A DNA stretch of 39,028 bases from an uncultured Eubacterium sp. (GTDB lineage: Bacteria > Bacillota > Clostridia > Lachnospirales > Lachnospiraceae). Location of the stretch: positions 1 to 39,028 of the forward strand of contig CAJUIL010000017.1 of assembly GCA_910586225.1 (NCBI GenBank), read 5' to 3'. Made by a program: the position numbers and the translations under genes. The notes beneath the pieces were generated by a model, which was given only the letters and a program-made list of their open reading frames with translations, was not told the origin of the DNA and did not search any database. Below, one piece after another: positions 16,768-24,017 of this stretch (its first letter is position 1; every line of letters begins with the position of its first letter).

Positions 16768-19275
16768 ATGAAACCGAATATGCAAGGAAAAGAATATCTT
16801 TTTTATTTCAGAACGCTTTTGCCAGCTATCGTAAGTATTGCTATAGGCTTTTTTCTGGAGTATGCCAGCCATTTTGACATTAAAGCATATGAAAACATTC
16901 GACAGCAAATATCCGGATACAGAGAATGTCGGCTGGACGGCGCGAAGTATGTAAATTGCGAAAAAACGGGAAATCAGGTGCTTACAAAAAACGGTGATCC
17001 GCAGATCATATTTCATAACATCGACGCTTTTGCAGGCTATGTGGAAATTCAGCTGGAACATCCTCAAGAACACGCGTGGGAACTTCAGCTATATTACAGC
17101 AGCCCTGGCAATAGTTTTTGTGAAGAACGCAGCGTTTCTTTATGGGTATCCAAATATGAGGACAGAATATTTGCCAAAATCGGTGAAAATGTGTCAGACT
17201 TAAGGATTGACCTTGGTATGGAACCAAACGTTTTATTTACAATAAAGAAAATAGATATTAATCCTTCTCGCAGTAGTTATCTTCTTATGTTGCTCCAAAA
17301 ATTTTCTTTTGTTCGTTTTCTAATAGACACCGCTGGTATTTATTTATTGCTGTTATGTTTGACGGATTGGCGAAAGGCATTGGATATATTTTACCGTAAA
17401 AGGTGGCTTTTAGGAGGAATTGTAATTGTAATATGCACGGTATTTCAAATACATGGATCCTCTTTTGGATGCCTTCAGCAGTACTATGGTCTGCCAGGCT
17501 ATGATTATGGAAAGCTGTTTGGGCAGTACCGTCTGATACGAAGCGATGAATATGCTGTCTTTACTCCGATGGCTCTTTCTCAGGTAAGTGAGGGATTCCC
17601 GTGGTTTTCTGAAAAATTTCGTTATTCCATGACGGATATGGTAATGGTTTATGGACAGCCTGTCAAAAGCCTGCTGATGTTTTTTCGACCGTTTCAGATT
17701 GGATATTTATTGTTTGGTGCACAGCGTGGGCTTGCATTTTACTGGGTTTGCAGATTTGTTATCTGCTTTTTGGTCTCTTTTGAATTTGGCAGAATGCTGA
17801 CAAAGGATGATAAAGGCTACGCGGTGGCTTATGCATTTCTGGTTGCGCTTTCACCACAGTTGCAATGGTGGTTTTCGATTGGTGCGCTGGCTGAGATGCT
17901 TATTTTCGGACAGTCAGCTGTACTTTTGTTCAATGCATACCTTCATGCAAGCCAGACGTATCAGCCCATAAATTTCAGAAAAAAATTTTTCTGCGTAGTC
18001 GGGATGATCCTGTGCGCCGGAGGCTATGCGTTGTCTATGTATCCTGCATGGCAGATTTCTTTGTTTTATATATTTTTAGTCTGTGCGGCATCCGTTTTTA
18101 TCGAAAAACGTAAGTTGGTACGTATTACACACACCGATCTATTTATGTGGTTTGGCGGAATACTGATTGTGGTATCATGCATGATACCCATATGTATAAA
18201 ATCGCGTACAGCAATACAGGCGGTAATACATACGGTTTATCCGGGTGCCAGGGATATTGCAGGAGGATCCCTGGATAAGCTGCCAGAGTTGTTCCGTGGA
18301 TGGAGCAGTATTTTATGGTCATTTACAGATAGAGAAAATCCTTGCGAAGTAGCAGGCTTTTTTGACTTTTTTCCTTGGGGGATTCTATTATCTGTAGGCT
18401 TGCTTTGTAGACAGAAAAAAAGAGACATTTGGCTTGTGCTGTTAAACATGGTGAACCTTATGTGCTTATCTTTTTTGTGCTTTCCGTGGCCGCAAAAGCT
18501 TGCAGAACTTACTTTATTGAATCAAGTGCCGCCAGAGAGACTGGAAACCGCAGTTGGATTGTTGAATTTAATGATGCTTTTTCGGGCATTGCCGTTTATA
18601 ACTATGAAAAAAAAGCGTATGGTCTACATAGCAGCTGCAACTTCGGCTCTAACGGCTGTAACAGCCGTAGTTTCTGTTGATGCATCGATAAACATTTCGT
18701 TCAAAACGTTTATCGTAGGGCTTGTTTTTGCAGCTGCTGTCATTTTTGTGCAAATCTGTGGAAATGGAAAAAAATGGCTGATTGTATATAGTATAGTTCT
18801 AAGCATAATTGGCGGCGGTTTGGTCAATCCGGTCTGTTGCGGCCTGGAAGGCTTTTATGACAGTCCCGTGATAAGAAACATTGCGTCAATCAACCATGAA
18901 GAGGAAGGAATGTGGGCCGTCGAACTTGGCAACAGTATTTATAATAATCTTCCCGCGGCTATAGGCGTAAAAACATTAAACACAGTCCATACGTATCCGG
19001 ATGCGGATATGTGGAAAGCTCTTGGGCTAGAAACAGAAGATGATATATGGAACCGTTATGCGCACATCAATCTAAATATTACCAAGGAGCGGAATTTTAA
19101 AAGTAGGTTGGAACTGCTGCATCAGGATCAGGTTCTTTTATATTTGAATATCCAAAGTTTGCGGGATCTTGGCGTTCGTTATCTTTTAACCAGACAGGAT
19201 TTCAGTCAATCAGATGAATTAAAATGCCTGTACCAGTACCGATCATATTTTATTTTCGATCTAGGAAAAACATAA
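16768..19275 (+). CDS. Large polytopic membrane protein, GT-C/polymerase-like
   Basis: About 835 residues with roughly 12-14 hydrophobic segments. The first helix (about 12-31) is followed by a soluble region about 35-175, then a long membrane array (about 180-680) and a soluble C-terminal tail. FGQYRLIRSDEYAVFTPMALSQVSEGFPWFSEKF between helices is a conserved-looking extracytoplasmic loop typical of large uncharacterised membrane proteins (DUF7657-like) in glycan clusters. I chose ATG 16768 because GGAGG lies 6 nt upstream; the frame extends to 16723, overlapping the oxidoreductase stop. The topology resembles GT-C glycosyltransferases or YfhO-like proteins that use polyprenyl-linked sugars, which would fit the two polyprenyl-type GT2 genes upstream. 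It is the last gene of the operon; function inferred. Confidence 0.75.
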   Translation: MKPNMQGKEYLFYFRTLLPAIVSIAIGFFLEYASHFDIKAYENIRQQISGYRECRLDGAKYVNCEKTGNQVLTKNGDPQIIFHNIDAFAGYVEIQLEHPQEHAWELQLYYSSPGNSFCEERSVSLWVSKYEDRIFAKIGENVSDLRIDLGMEPNVLFTIKKIDINPSRSSYLLMLLQKFSFVRFLIDTAGIYLLLLCLTDWRKALDIFYRKRWLLGGIVIVICTVFQIHGSSFGCLQQYYGLPGYDYGKLFGQYRLIRSDEYAVFTPMALSQVSEGFPWFSEKFRYSMTDMVMVYGQPVKSLLMFFRPFQIGYLLFGAQRGLAFYWVCRFVICFLVSFEFGRMLTKDDKGYAVAYAFLVALSPQLQWWFSIGALAEMLIFGQSAVLLFNAYLHASQTYQPINFRKKFFCVVGMILCAGGYALSMYPAWQISLFYIFLVCAASVFIEKRKLVRITHTDLFMWFGGILIVVSCMIPICIKSRTAIQAVIHTVYPGARDIAGGSLDKLPELFRGWSSILWSFTDRENPCEVAGFFDFFPWGILLSVGLLCRQKKRDIWLVLLNMVNLMCLSFLCFPWPQKLAELTLLNQVPPERLETAVGLLNLMMLFRALPFITMKKKRMVYIAAATSALTAVTAVVSVDASINISFKTFIVGLVFAAAVIFVQICGNGKKWLIVYSIVLSIIGGGLVNPVCCGLEGFYDSPVIRNIASINHEEEGMWAVELGNSIYNNLPAAIGVKTLNTVHTYPDADMWKALGLETEDDIWNRYAHINLNITKERNFKSRLELLHQDQVLLYLNIQSLRDLGVRYLLTRQDFSQSDELKCLYQYRSYFIFDLGKT

Positions 19276-19318
19276 CATAAAAAGCGGCTTTGTAAGTTGA
19301 ATATTTTGTTCAGAAAGA

Positions 19319-20134
19319 CTAACGTATCACAATATGCACAATCTCCGGATGATTCCAAAGCCGCAGCGGAAATGAACTATTCCCAAGCCCTCGGCTAATA
19401 ATTTCCGTCGTATGGTTTTCCCGATGCGCCCCAGAGGTATACTTTGGAAACACTCCTTGATTTGGTGCGTACAGTCCATCGGTAAACGGCGGGCGAAATT
19501 GTCCGCCGTGGGCATGGCCGCAGAGCACAAGGTCAAACGGATAGCTGCTGTATAGATGAAACAGCTCTGGACGGTGGGAGAGCAGAATGCGGTAATCCGC
19601 CGGGCTGGATGCTGCTTTTTTAGAAATCCGGTCAAGCGTTTTCTGGACAAGCTTTGCGTAGTTCTTATCCTTTCCGCGGAATATCGGATCGTCCAGCCCG
19701 GTCAGCTGGTACGTGCAGCCGTCTTTTTGAAAATCCGCCGAACGGTTTTTCAAAATATGAACGCCGCAGCGGGCAAGCTCTTTTTTCAGCTCTGAAAAAT
19801 TTCCTGCAATCGCTTCATGATTCCCCCTGACATAATACACCGGGCAGATACGCGCCGCCTGCCTGAGAAATAAAACCGCGTTTTGATAAGGCGCACGGTC
19901 TACGATATCCCCAGTGACGGCGATCAGATCCGGATGCAGCGACTTGATCTTTTTGATCAAACGCGACTGCGAAGGCCCAAAGGACTTGTTGTGCAGATCG
20001 GAAATATGCACAAGCGATAGGGATGACGGGTGTTTTTGACGTTTGCCGCCTGACAGCCGGTGCGTGGAGACACTCAGACAGTTGTTGGATGTATAAGCAA
20101 GCAGCAGGAATGGGAATAGAAAAAGCAGATACAT
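19319..20134 (-). CDS. Calcineurin-like metallophosphoesterase (YkuE/YaeI type)
   Basis: A 271-residue protein. An N-terminal hydrophobic segment (YLLFLFPFLLLAYTS) anchors or exports it. The metallophosphoesterase motifs are in order: HISDLHN, GDIVDRAP, RGNHEA, LSHRPE and CGHAHGGQ. These provide the two-metal centre of the family. The DNA sequence favours ATG 20134, with GAAGGA just upstream, over the longer frame to 20197. YkuE of Bacillus acts at the envelope on lipid or cell-wall phosphoesters; a similar role is plausible here. It is a single gene convergent with the glycan operon and not evidently part of it. Confidence 0.9.
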   Translation of the reverse strand: MYLLFLFPFLLLAYTSNNCLSVSTHRLSGGKRQKHPSSLSLVHISDLHNKSFGPSQSRLIKKIKSLHPDLIAVTGDIVDRAPYQNAVLFLRQAARICPVYYVRGNHEAIAGNFSELKKELARCGVHILKNRSADFQKDGCTYQLTGLDDPIFRGKDKNYAKLVQKTLDRISKKAASSPADYRILLSHRPELFHLYSSYPFDLVLCGHAHGGQFRPPFTDGLYAPNQGVFPKYTSGAHRENHTTEIISRGLGNSSFPLRLWNHPEIVHIVIR

Positions 20135-20247
20135 AATGTTTCCTTCTTTCTTTTTATCGGGTTGCTTTATTATATGCCAGTGAACGGGAAAATACAAGCG
20201 GAGAATGCCTAGGATTGGTTTCTAATACTTTTTTGTTTTGGGAAAAC

Positions 20248-20277
20248 AAAAGCACTTAGTAAGAACTAAGTGCTTTT
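20248..20277. terminator. Perfect 12-bp hairpin, bidirectional terminator-like
   Basis: AAAAGCACTTAG (20248-20259) pairs perfectly with CTAAGTGCTTTT (20266-20277) across a 6-nt loop. The A-rich 5' arm and T-rich 3' arm make it usable on either strand. It lies between the metallophosphoesterase gene and the toxin remnant. Confidence 0.55.
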
Positions 20278-20391
20278 GGATAATTGATGATACTGCTCAC
20301 TACTAAAAGTAGTGGAAAATTGATGTTTACACATCTTTTGTATCTTCACGATACACATTTATTATATGTATGTCAAGAAGAAAGATTCAAA

Positions 20392-20766
20392 TTATTTACG
20401 TTTCGTACTATTTTTTTGAACTTTTGGTAATGGTGTAAGTAGATATTCACGTTTGATCTGATAATCAATGGCTTTCCAGTATTTTTCCGTAATTGTAATG
20501 ATTGAACCGCTTTTTCTCATTGGTTTGTCAATACGTAGAATATCAATCACCCGCATTTGTTCAACTAAAACAGTAGATTTTGTTTTTCTAAGTCTACATG
20601 ATATTGTTTGCCATCATTTAAGCGTTGAGTAGTAAGCGGTAATACTGTTATAGTTGGCGGATTTGGATAGGTACGAGTAACTAAGACTGGACGGTGTTTC
20701 CCTTCTTCTGAGCCAATATTGCATCCCATAAATGCCCAATAAATACAGTTTGGGATAATTCTGCAT
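20392..20766 (-). pseudogene. PemK/MazF-family toxin remnant with two frameshifts
   Basis: Reading the minus strand from ATG 20766 (GAAGGTGA ribosome site) gives MQNYPKLYL in frame 1. A second frame continues IYWAFMGCNIGSEEGKHRPVLVTRTYPNPPTITVLPLTTQRLND and runs into a stop. A third frame continues STVLVEQMRVIDILRIDKPMRKSGSIITITEKYWKAIDYQIKRE to TAA at 20392. Joined, these give a normal-length PemK/MazF protein with the GSEEGKHRPVLV and VLVEQMRVID signatures. The broken frames indicate an inactive mRNA-interferase toxin. No antitoxin gene accompanies it. The region is markedly more AT-rich than its neighbours, which suggests transfer. The frameshifts could in principle be sequencing errors, but two in 375 bp makes decay more likely. 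Confidence 0.75.
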
Positions 20767-20885
20767 TGGTATCACCTTCTTTCGTTTTATGATATTTTTC
20801 ATTATATAATTAGGAAAGAAGATTGGTAAATCAGAAAGTGTGTCTAAATGACAGATTATGAAATGCGAACGAACATAGTAAAAGA

Positions 20886-21323
20886 ATGCCGACTGCAGAA
20901 GATGTTGACGCAGGCTGGTGCCATGAGTATAATAAATACCAGTACAAGGCTTTTTTGCAGGAAGCCAGAATACAACAGTTAGGAGTGATGGCTATGGGAT
21001 TGAGCAGACACGCACAAAGCCTTCAGTATGCGTTAAATGTATTGCGCGCGCCAAAATACAAGCCGTATATCCGTTCGGTTTATCTATATGGAAGCTGCGC
21101 GCGCCTTCAGCAAACGTTCCATTCGGATGTGGATTTGTTTTTATTTCTGGACAATGAAATACCAGATGACTTGATCCGCGAAATGCGGCTGGAGGTGATT
21201 CCACATTATTCTCTTCCGGAAGTAGAAATAAAGTATTCCAAAAACGAAGATTTTTCAAACAGTTATCATTTTAATCAAAACCTGGAAAGGGATGCAAAAT
21301 TAATATGGGAGCGGCCAAAATAA
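20886..21323 (+). CDS. MNT-type nucleotidyltransferase domain protein
   Basis: A protein of 145 residues with the minimal nucleotidyltransferase motif LYGSCARLQQTFHSDVDLFLFLD (GS-x-AR ... SD-x-DL) and a third acidic position in LPEVEIKYS. In MNT-HEPN modules (type VII toxin-antitoxin) this partner AMPylates and silences the HEPN RNase; the HEPN gene overlaps it by 19 nt. The start is uncertain. ATG 20994 has AGGAG at the ideal 8 nt and would still include the whole catalytic motif. ATG 20886 has no good ribosome site, but its extra 36 residues look like real protein. A possible earlier segment (from ATG 20848, MTDYEMRTNIVKEC) is in another frame, so the gene may carry a frameshift. Confidence 0.75.
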   Translation: MPTAEDVDAGWCHEYNKYQYKAFLQEARIQQLGVMAMGLSRHAQSLQYALNVLRAPKYKPYIRSVYLYGSCARLQQTFHSDVDLFLFLDNEIPDDLIREMRLEVIPHYSLPEVEIKYSKNEDFSNSYHFNQNLERDAKLIWERPK

Positions 21324-21757
21324 CCTATTATACAAGGGCTGAAAACGATTACCAATTTATCAAGGATGACTATGAAAGCGGCAAAGTAGGTGAAGTGATG
21401 TGCTATGTCATGCAAAGTATTTGCGAGAGGTATCTAAAGCACATTATCGATTCCTATTATGAAGGCGATGCGGGCAATATCATGCGTACGCATACCATCC
21501 GAAATCTCCGTGATTTTCTAATAGAACATATACCGGATTTTCATTGTAACTGGCGTGTAGCATTAAAAGCAGATGGATATTTTTTCTCGGCAAGGTATCC
21601 AGGAGACGATGCTATTTTGGTGAATGAAGATGACGTCAAAGACTGCTGGGAAGCGACAAATGAAATCCGTTGCGCGGTACAAGATTATATGCATGAAAAA
21701 ACGAAAACAACAGAAAAGCCAGATATTTTAACGGAGTTATTTACGAAGCGCCCATAG
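21305..21757 (+). CDS. HEPN-domain protein, partner of the MNT nucleotidyltransferase
   Basis: A 150-residue, mainly helical protein. It has YYTRAENDYQFIKDDYESG and VMCYVMQSICERYLKHIIDSYY in the first two helices. ADGYFFSARYPGDDAILVNEDDVKDCWEATNEIRCAVQDYM is the C-terminal part, where RYPG is a hallmark of the HEPN (PF05168-like) fold. HEPN proteins next to MNT genes commonly act as RNase toxins. A clean R-x4-6-H catalytic motif is not obvious (closest R-YLK-H), so toxin activity is uncertain. Overlap of 19 nt with the MNT gene implies translational coupling. Confidence 0.75.
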   Translation: MGAAKITYYTRAENDYQFIKDDYESGKVGEVMCYVMQSICERYLKHIIDSYYEGDAGNIMRTHTIRNLRDFLIEHIPDFHCNWRVALKADGYFFSARYPGDDAILVNEDDVKDCWEATNEIRCAVQDYMHEKTKTTEKPDILTELFTKRP

Positions 21758-21768
21758 TGTGGTATAGT
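21740..21768 (+). promoter_or_regulatory. Promoter for the cysteine-synthase-like gene
   Basis: TTTACG, 17-bp spacer, TATAGT, with TGG before the -10 element (extended -10). It starts inside the last codons of the HEPN gene, and the start codon follows about 40 nt downstream. Confidence 0.55.
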
Positions 21769-21807
21769 AGAAAGCGATGAAAAACCGAAATCAGAAAGAG
21801 GTTAAGC

Positions 21808-22740
21808 ATGATCTACGAAAATATACTAAATGCAATGGGACACACGCCGATGATCCGCCTGAACCGGATGGTTCCAGCGGGCTGTGCGCAGGTGCTTGTG
21901 AAGTTTGAAGGGCTGAATGTTGGGGGCTCTATTAAGACACGTACGGCCTTTCAGATGATCGCCCGTGCAGAAAAAGAAGGAAGGATACATAAAGATACGA
22001 TCATTGTCGAGCCGACAAGCGGTAATCAGGGGATCGGCCTTGCGCTGATCGGCGCGGTCAGAGGGTACCGCACACGGATCATTATGCCGGATTCCGTGAG
22101 CGAGGAGCGCCGCAAGCTTGTGCGGCATTACGGGGCTGAGCTCGTGCTGATCCATGATGCGGGCAATATTGGCGCGTGCATTGAGGAATGTATGAAAACC
22201 GCGCTGCGAATGGCAGCGGAGGACCCGAATGTATTCGTTCCCCAGCAATTTGAAAACCCAGCCAACCCGATCGCGCACAAGTATCATACGGGTGTGGAGA
22301 TCTTAGAGCAGGTGGAAGGGCAGATTGACGGATTTTGCTCCGGTATCGGCACTGGAGGGACGATCACTGGTATAGGAGAGGTGTTAAAGGCACAGTATCC
22401 GGACATTACGATCTGGGCGGTTGAGCCGGAGGATGCGGCGATCTTGTCCGGCGGCTCGATCGGTACGCATTTGCAGATGGGGATCGGTGATGGAATCATT
22501 CCTGCGATCTTGAATCAAAATATTTACGAAGATATTTATATTGTTACGGATGAAGAAGCTATCCGCACATCCAAGGAGCTTGCCAGCAAAGAAGGGATCT
22601 TGTGCGGGATTTCCAGCGGGACGAATGTGGCGGCAGCGATACAGCTGGCGAAACAGCTTGGAGAAGGAAAAACAGTCGTAACGATCCTGCCGGATACGGC
22701 GGAGCGGTATTTTTCGACACCGCTGTTTGAAGAGGAATAG
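21808..22740 (+). CDS. Cysteine synthase family PLP enzyme
   Basis: A 310-residue fold-type II PLP enzyme. The Schiff-base lysine is in NVGGSIKTRTAFQMI, the substrate loop is PTSGNQGIGLALIGA and the phosphate-binding loop is GIGTGGTITGIGEVL. ISSGTNVAA and LPDTAERYFSTPLF complete the family pattern. It normally forms cysteine from O-acetylserine and sulfide. The canonical GSVKDR and TSGNTG become GSIKTR and TSGNQG, a variant common in anaerobic Clostridia as far as I recall. A cystathionine-synthase-like or other sulfur role cannot be excluded. AGAGG precedes ATG 21808. It has its own promoter and terminator and looks monocistronic. Confidence 0.9.
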   Translation: MIYENILNAMGHTPMIRLNRMVPAGCAQVLVKFEGLNVGGSIKTRTAFQMIARAEKEGRIHKDTIIVEPTSGNQGIGLALIGAVRGYRTRIIMPDSVSEERRKLVRHYGAELVLIHDAGNIGACIEECMKTALRMAAEDPNVFVPQQFENPANPIAHKYHTGVEILEQVEGQIDGFCSGIGTGGTITGIGEVLKAQYPDITIWAVEPEDAAILSGGSIGTHLQMGIGDGIIPAILNQNIYEDIYIVTDEEAIRTSKELASKEGILCGISSGTNVAAAIQLAKQLGEGKTVVTILPDTAERYFSTPLFEEE

Positions 22741-22747
22741 AAAAACG

Positions 22748-22786
22748 AAGGCAGTAAGACGGTGTTTGTCCTGCTGCCTTTGCTTC
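22748..22786. terminator. Hairpin between convergent cysteine-synthase and tetR genes
   Basis: AAGGCAG (22748-22754) pairs with CTGCCTT (22774-22780). The inner GAC/GTC pair extends the stem, with imperfect pairing between. T-rich sequence follows. It lies 8 bp after the stop of the + strand gene and just before the stop of the - strand tetR gene, so it probably serves both. Confidence 0.5.
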
Positions 22787-22788
22787 GC

Positions 22789-23403
22789 TTACAACGTCAA
22801 AAGAAAGTTTAAAGACCCTTCTGGATTTTCCGTGCCGCGCTCCAGTAGTGAGATCAGCGCTTGCATCGTTTCTTCTATATTTTCCTGCGAGGATGGCAGG
22901 AGTGAATTTCCCATTTTTACAGTCAATACAATAAGCACGATCTCCGCCAGCGCCGCCGGATAGTCAAAATGGATCTCCCCGATCGCGATGCCCTGTTCAA
23001 TGATGGCTGTTAACTCAGGCTTTAGCTCGCTGATCAGGTAATTCAGGTATTTTTGATGCAGATATGCCTGCTCGCGCGCGCTGATGGAAGCTGGCTCCGC
23101 GTCCTGCCGCTGGTATTCGATCGAGGAATTGCGGCACGCCTGCAGGATCATAGCCATACGCGTAAACGGCGGGATATCTGTGCGTTTGGCGAGGTTCTTT
23201 GCCGTTTCCAGAGGCTTTTTGTAGTTGCGTTCGATCAACGCTTCCAAAACAGCTTCCTTGGAGGAAAAATAATAATAAATGCTTCCTTTGCCGATTCCGG
23301 CTGTCTGGGCGATCTCGCTGACAGTGATCGTCTGCATATTTTTGTTGAGCATAAGTGCCTGGAGCGCGTCCAGGATTTGGTCATATTTTGAAATGTCTGG
23401 CAT
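22789..23403 (-). CDS. TetR/AcrR-family repressor of the adjacent SCP2/condensation operon
   Basis: A protein of 204-206 residues. The N-terminal HTH is ILDALQALMLNKNMQTITVSEIAQTAGIGKGSIYYYFSSKEAVLEALI, with the canonical GKGSIYYYFSSKE recognition region. The rest is a helical ligand-binding domain. It is transcribed away from the operon starting at 23642. I prefer ATG 23403 because AGGAAGG sits 9 nt upstream; ATG 23409 is two codons earlier. Two near-identical palindromes bracketing the divergent operon promoter are the obvious binding sites. The ligand would presumably be the product of the operon or an acyl precursor; this is inference. Confidence 0.9.
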   Translation of the reverse strand: MPDISKYDQILDALQALMLNKNMQTITVSEIAQTAGIGKGSIYYYFSSKEAVLEALIERNYKKPLETAKNLAKRTDIPPFTRMAMILQACRNSSIEYQRQDAEPASISAREQAYLHQKYLNYLISELKPELTAIIEQGIAIGEIHFDYPAALAEIVLIVLTVKMGNSLLPSSQENIEETMQALISLLERGTENPEGSLNFLLTL

Positions 23404-23471
23404 GATCATTCGCCTTCCTGATAAATAGTTATTCTGATGCTTAATTTCTGCACAGCCAAATAGTTCTGGTT

Positions 23472-23477
23472 ATTATA
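23472..23477 (-). promoter_or_regulatory. Extended -10 element of the tetR promoter
   Basis: On the minus strand TGT precedes TATAAT, an extended -10 pattern, about 70 nt before the tetR start. No good -35 hexamer is present at 17 bp. Confidence 0.4.
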
Positions 23478-23546
23478 ACACAAATTGAAACAAAATAGTT
23501 CACAGAAATAAAATTATTTTTTGGCGTTTTTATCTAAAATAATAGG

Positions 23547-23562
23547 TTGACCAACGGTCGAA
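23547..23562. promoter_or_regulatory. TetR operator 1
   Basis: TTGACCAACGGTCGAA: GACC and GGTC arms with a 3-bp centre. It shares arms and spacing with operator 2, 44 bp downstream centre to centre. Confidence 0.65.
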
Positions 23563-23575
23563 AAAGTGTTATTGT
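23547..23575 (+). promoter_or_regulatory. Operon promoter overlapping the first TetR operator
   Basis: TTGACC (23547-23552), 17-bp spacer, TATTGT (23570-23575). The -35 hexamer is the left half of the first palindrome, so repressor binding would block RNA polymerase directly. Confidence 0.6.
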
Positions 23576-23590
23576 TATTGTAATGATGAA

Positions 23591-23605
23591 TCGACCACTG
23601 GTCGA
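23591..23605. promoter_or_regulatory. TetR operator 2
   Basis: TCGACCACTGGTCGA is a palindrome of 6-bp arms around ACT. It lies downstream of the predicted start of transcription, about 37 nt before the SCP2 gene, so occupation would act as a roadblock. Confidence 0.65.
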
Positions 23606-23641
23606 AATAAAAATGCAGTAAAATAAGGGAGGAGAAATACT

Positions 23642-23983
23642 ATGACGTATGCAGAATTTTTTGCGGAGATTAAGGGTAAATTTTTGGAGGCCGATGTCAG
23701 CGATATTACAGAGCATTTGGCATACCAGTTCAATATTGAAGGAGAAGCGGGCGGTATCTTTTATGTCGAAGTAAAGGACGGCGCGATCTATGTAGAGCCA
23801 TATGAGTATTTCGACCGGGATGCGATGTTTACCGGAAAGGCGGAAACTTTTATGAAGATCGCTTCCGGCAAGCTGGACCCGGTATTGGCAGTCACGCTGC
23901 AAAAGCTCAAGGTGGAAGGCGATATCGGCAAAGCGCTGCGCTTAAAGGAGTTTATTGATAAAAAAGGGAAAAAAGCAGAGTAA
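23642..23983 (+). CDS. SCP2 sterol-carrier-like domain protein
   Basis: A 113-residue protein consistent with the SCP2 sterol-binding fold: YQFNIEGEAGGIFYVEVKDGAIYVEP, then ADVMFTGKAETFMKIASGKLDP-like sequence and KLKVEGDIGKALRLKEFI, the usual closing strand-helix pair. Such domains bind lipids or acyl chains in a hydrophobic tunnel. AGGGAGGAG precedes ATG 23642. It is the first gene under the TetR operators and probably carries or presents a fatty acyl intermediate for the ligase/carrier/condensation enzymes downstream. The gap to the hydrolase gene is 34 bp. Function in this operon is inferred. Confidence 0.8.
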   Translation: MTYAEFFAEIKGKFLEADVSDITEHLAYQFNIEGEAGGIFYVEVKDGAIYVEPYEYFDRDAMFTGKAETFMKIASGKLDPVLAVTLQKLKVEGDIGKALRLKEFIDKKGKKAE

Positions 23984-24017
23984 TGGATTTCAGCATTGAC
24001 TGCAGAAACGGAGAACT

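Noticed and set aside
22127..22499. Open frames on the minus strand across the cysteine-synthase gene and similar shadows elsewhere
   Set aside because: They lie opposite strongly conserved coding sequence and carry no motif or ribosome site.
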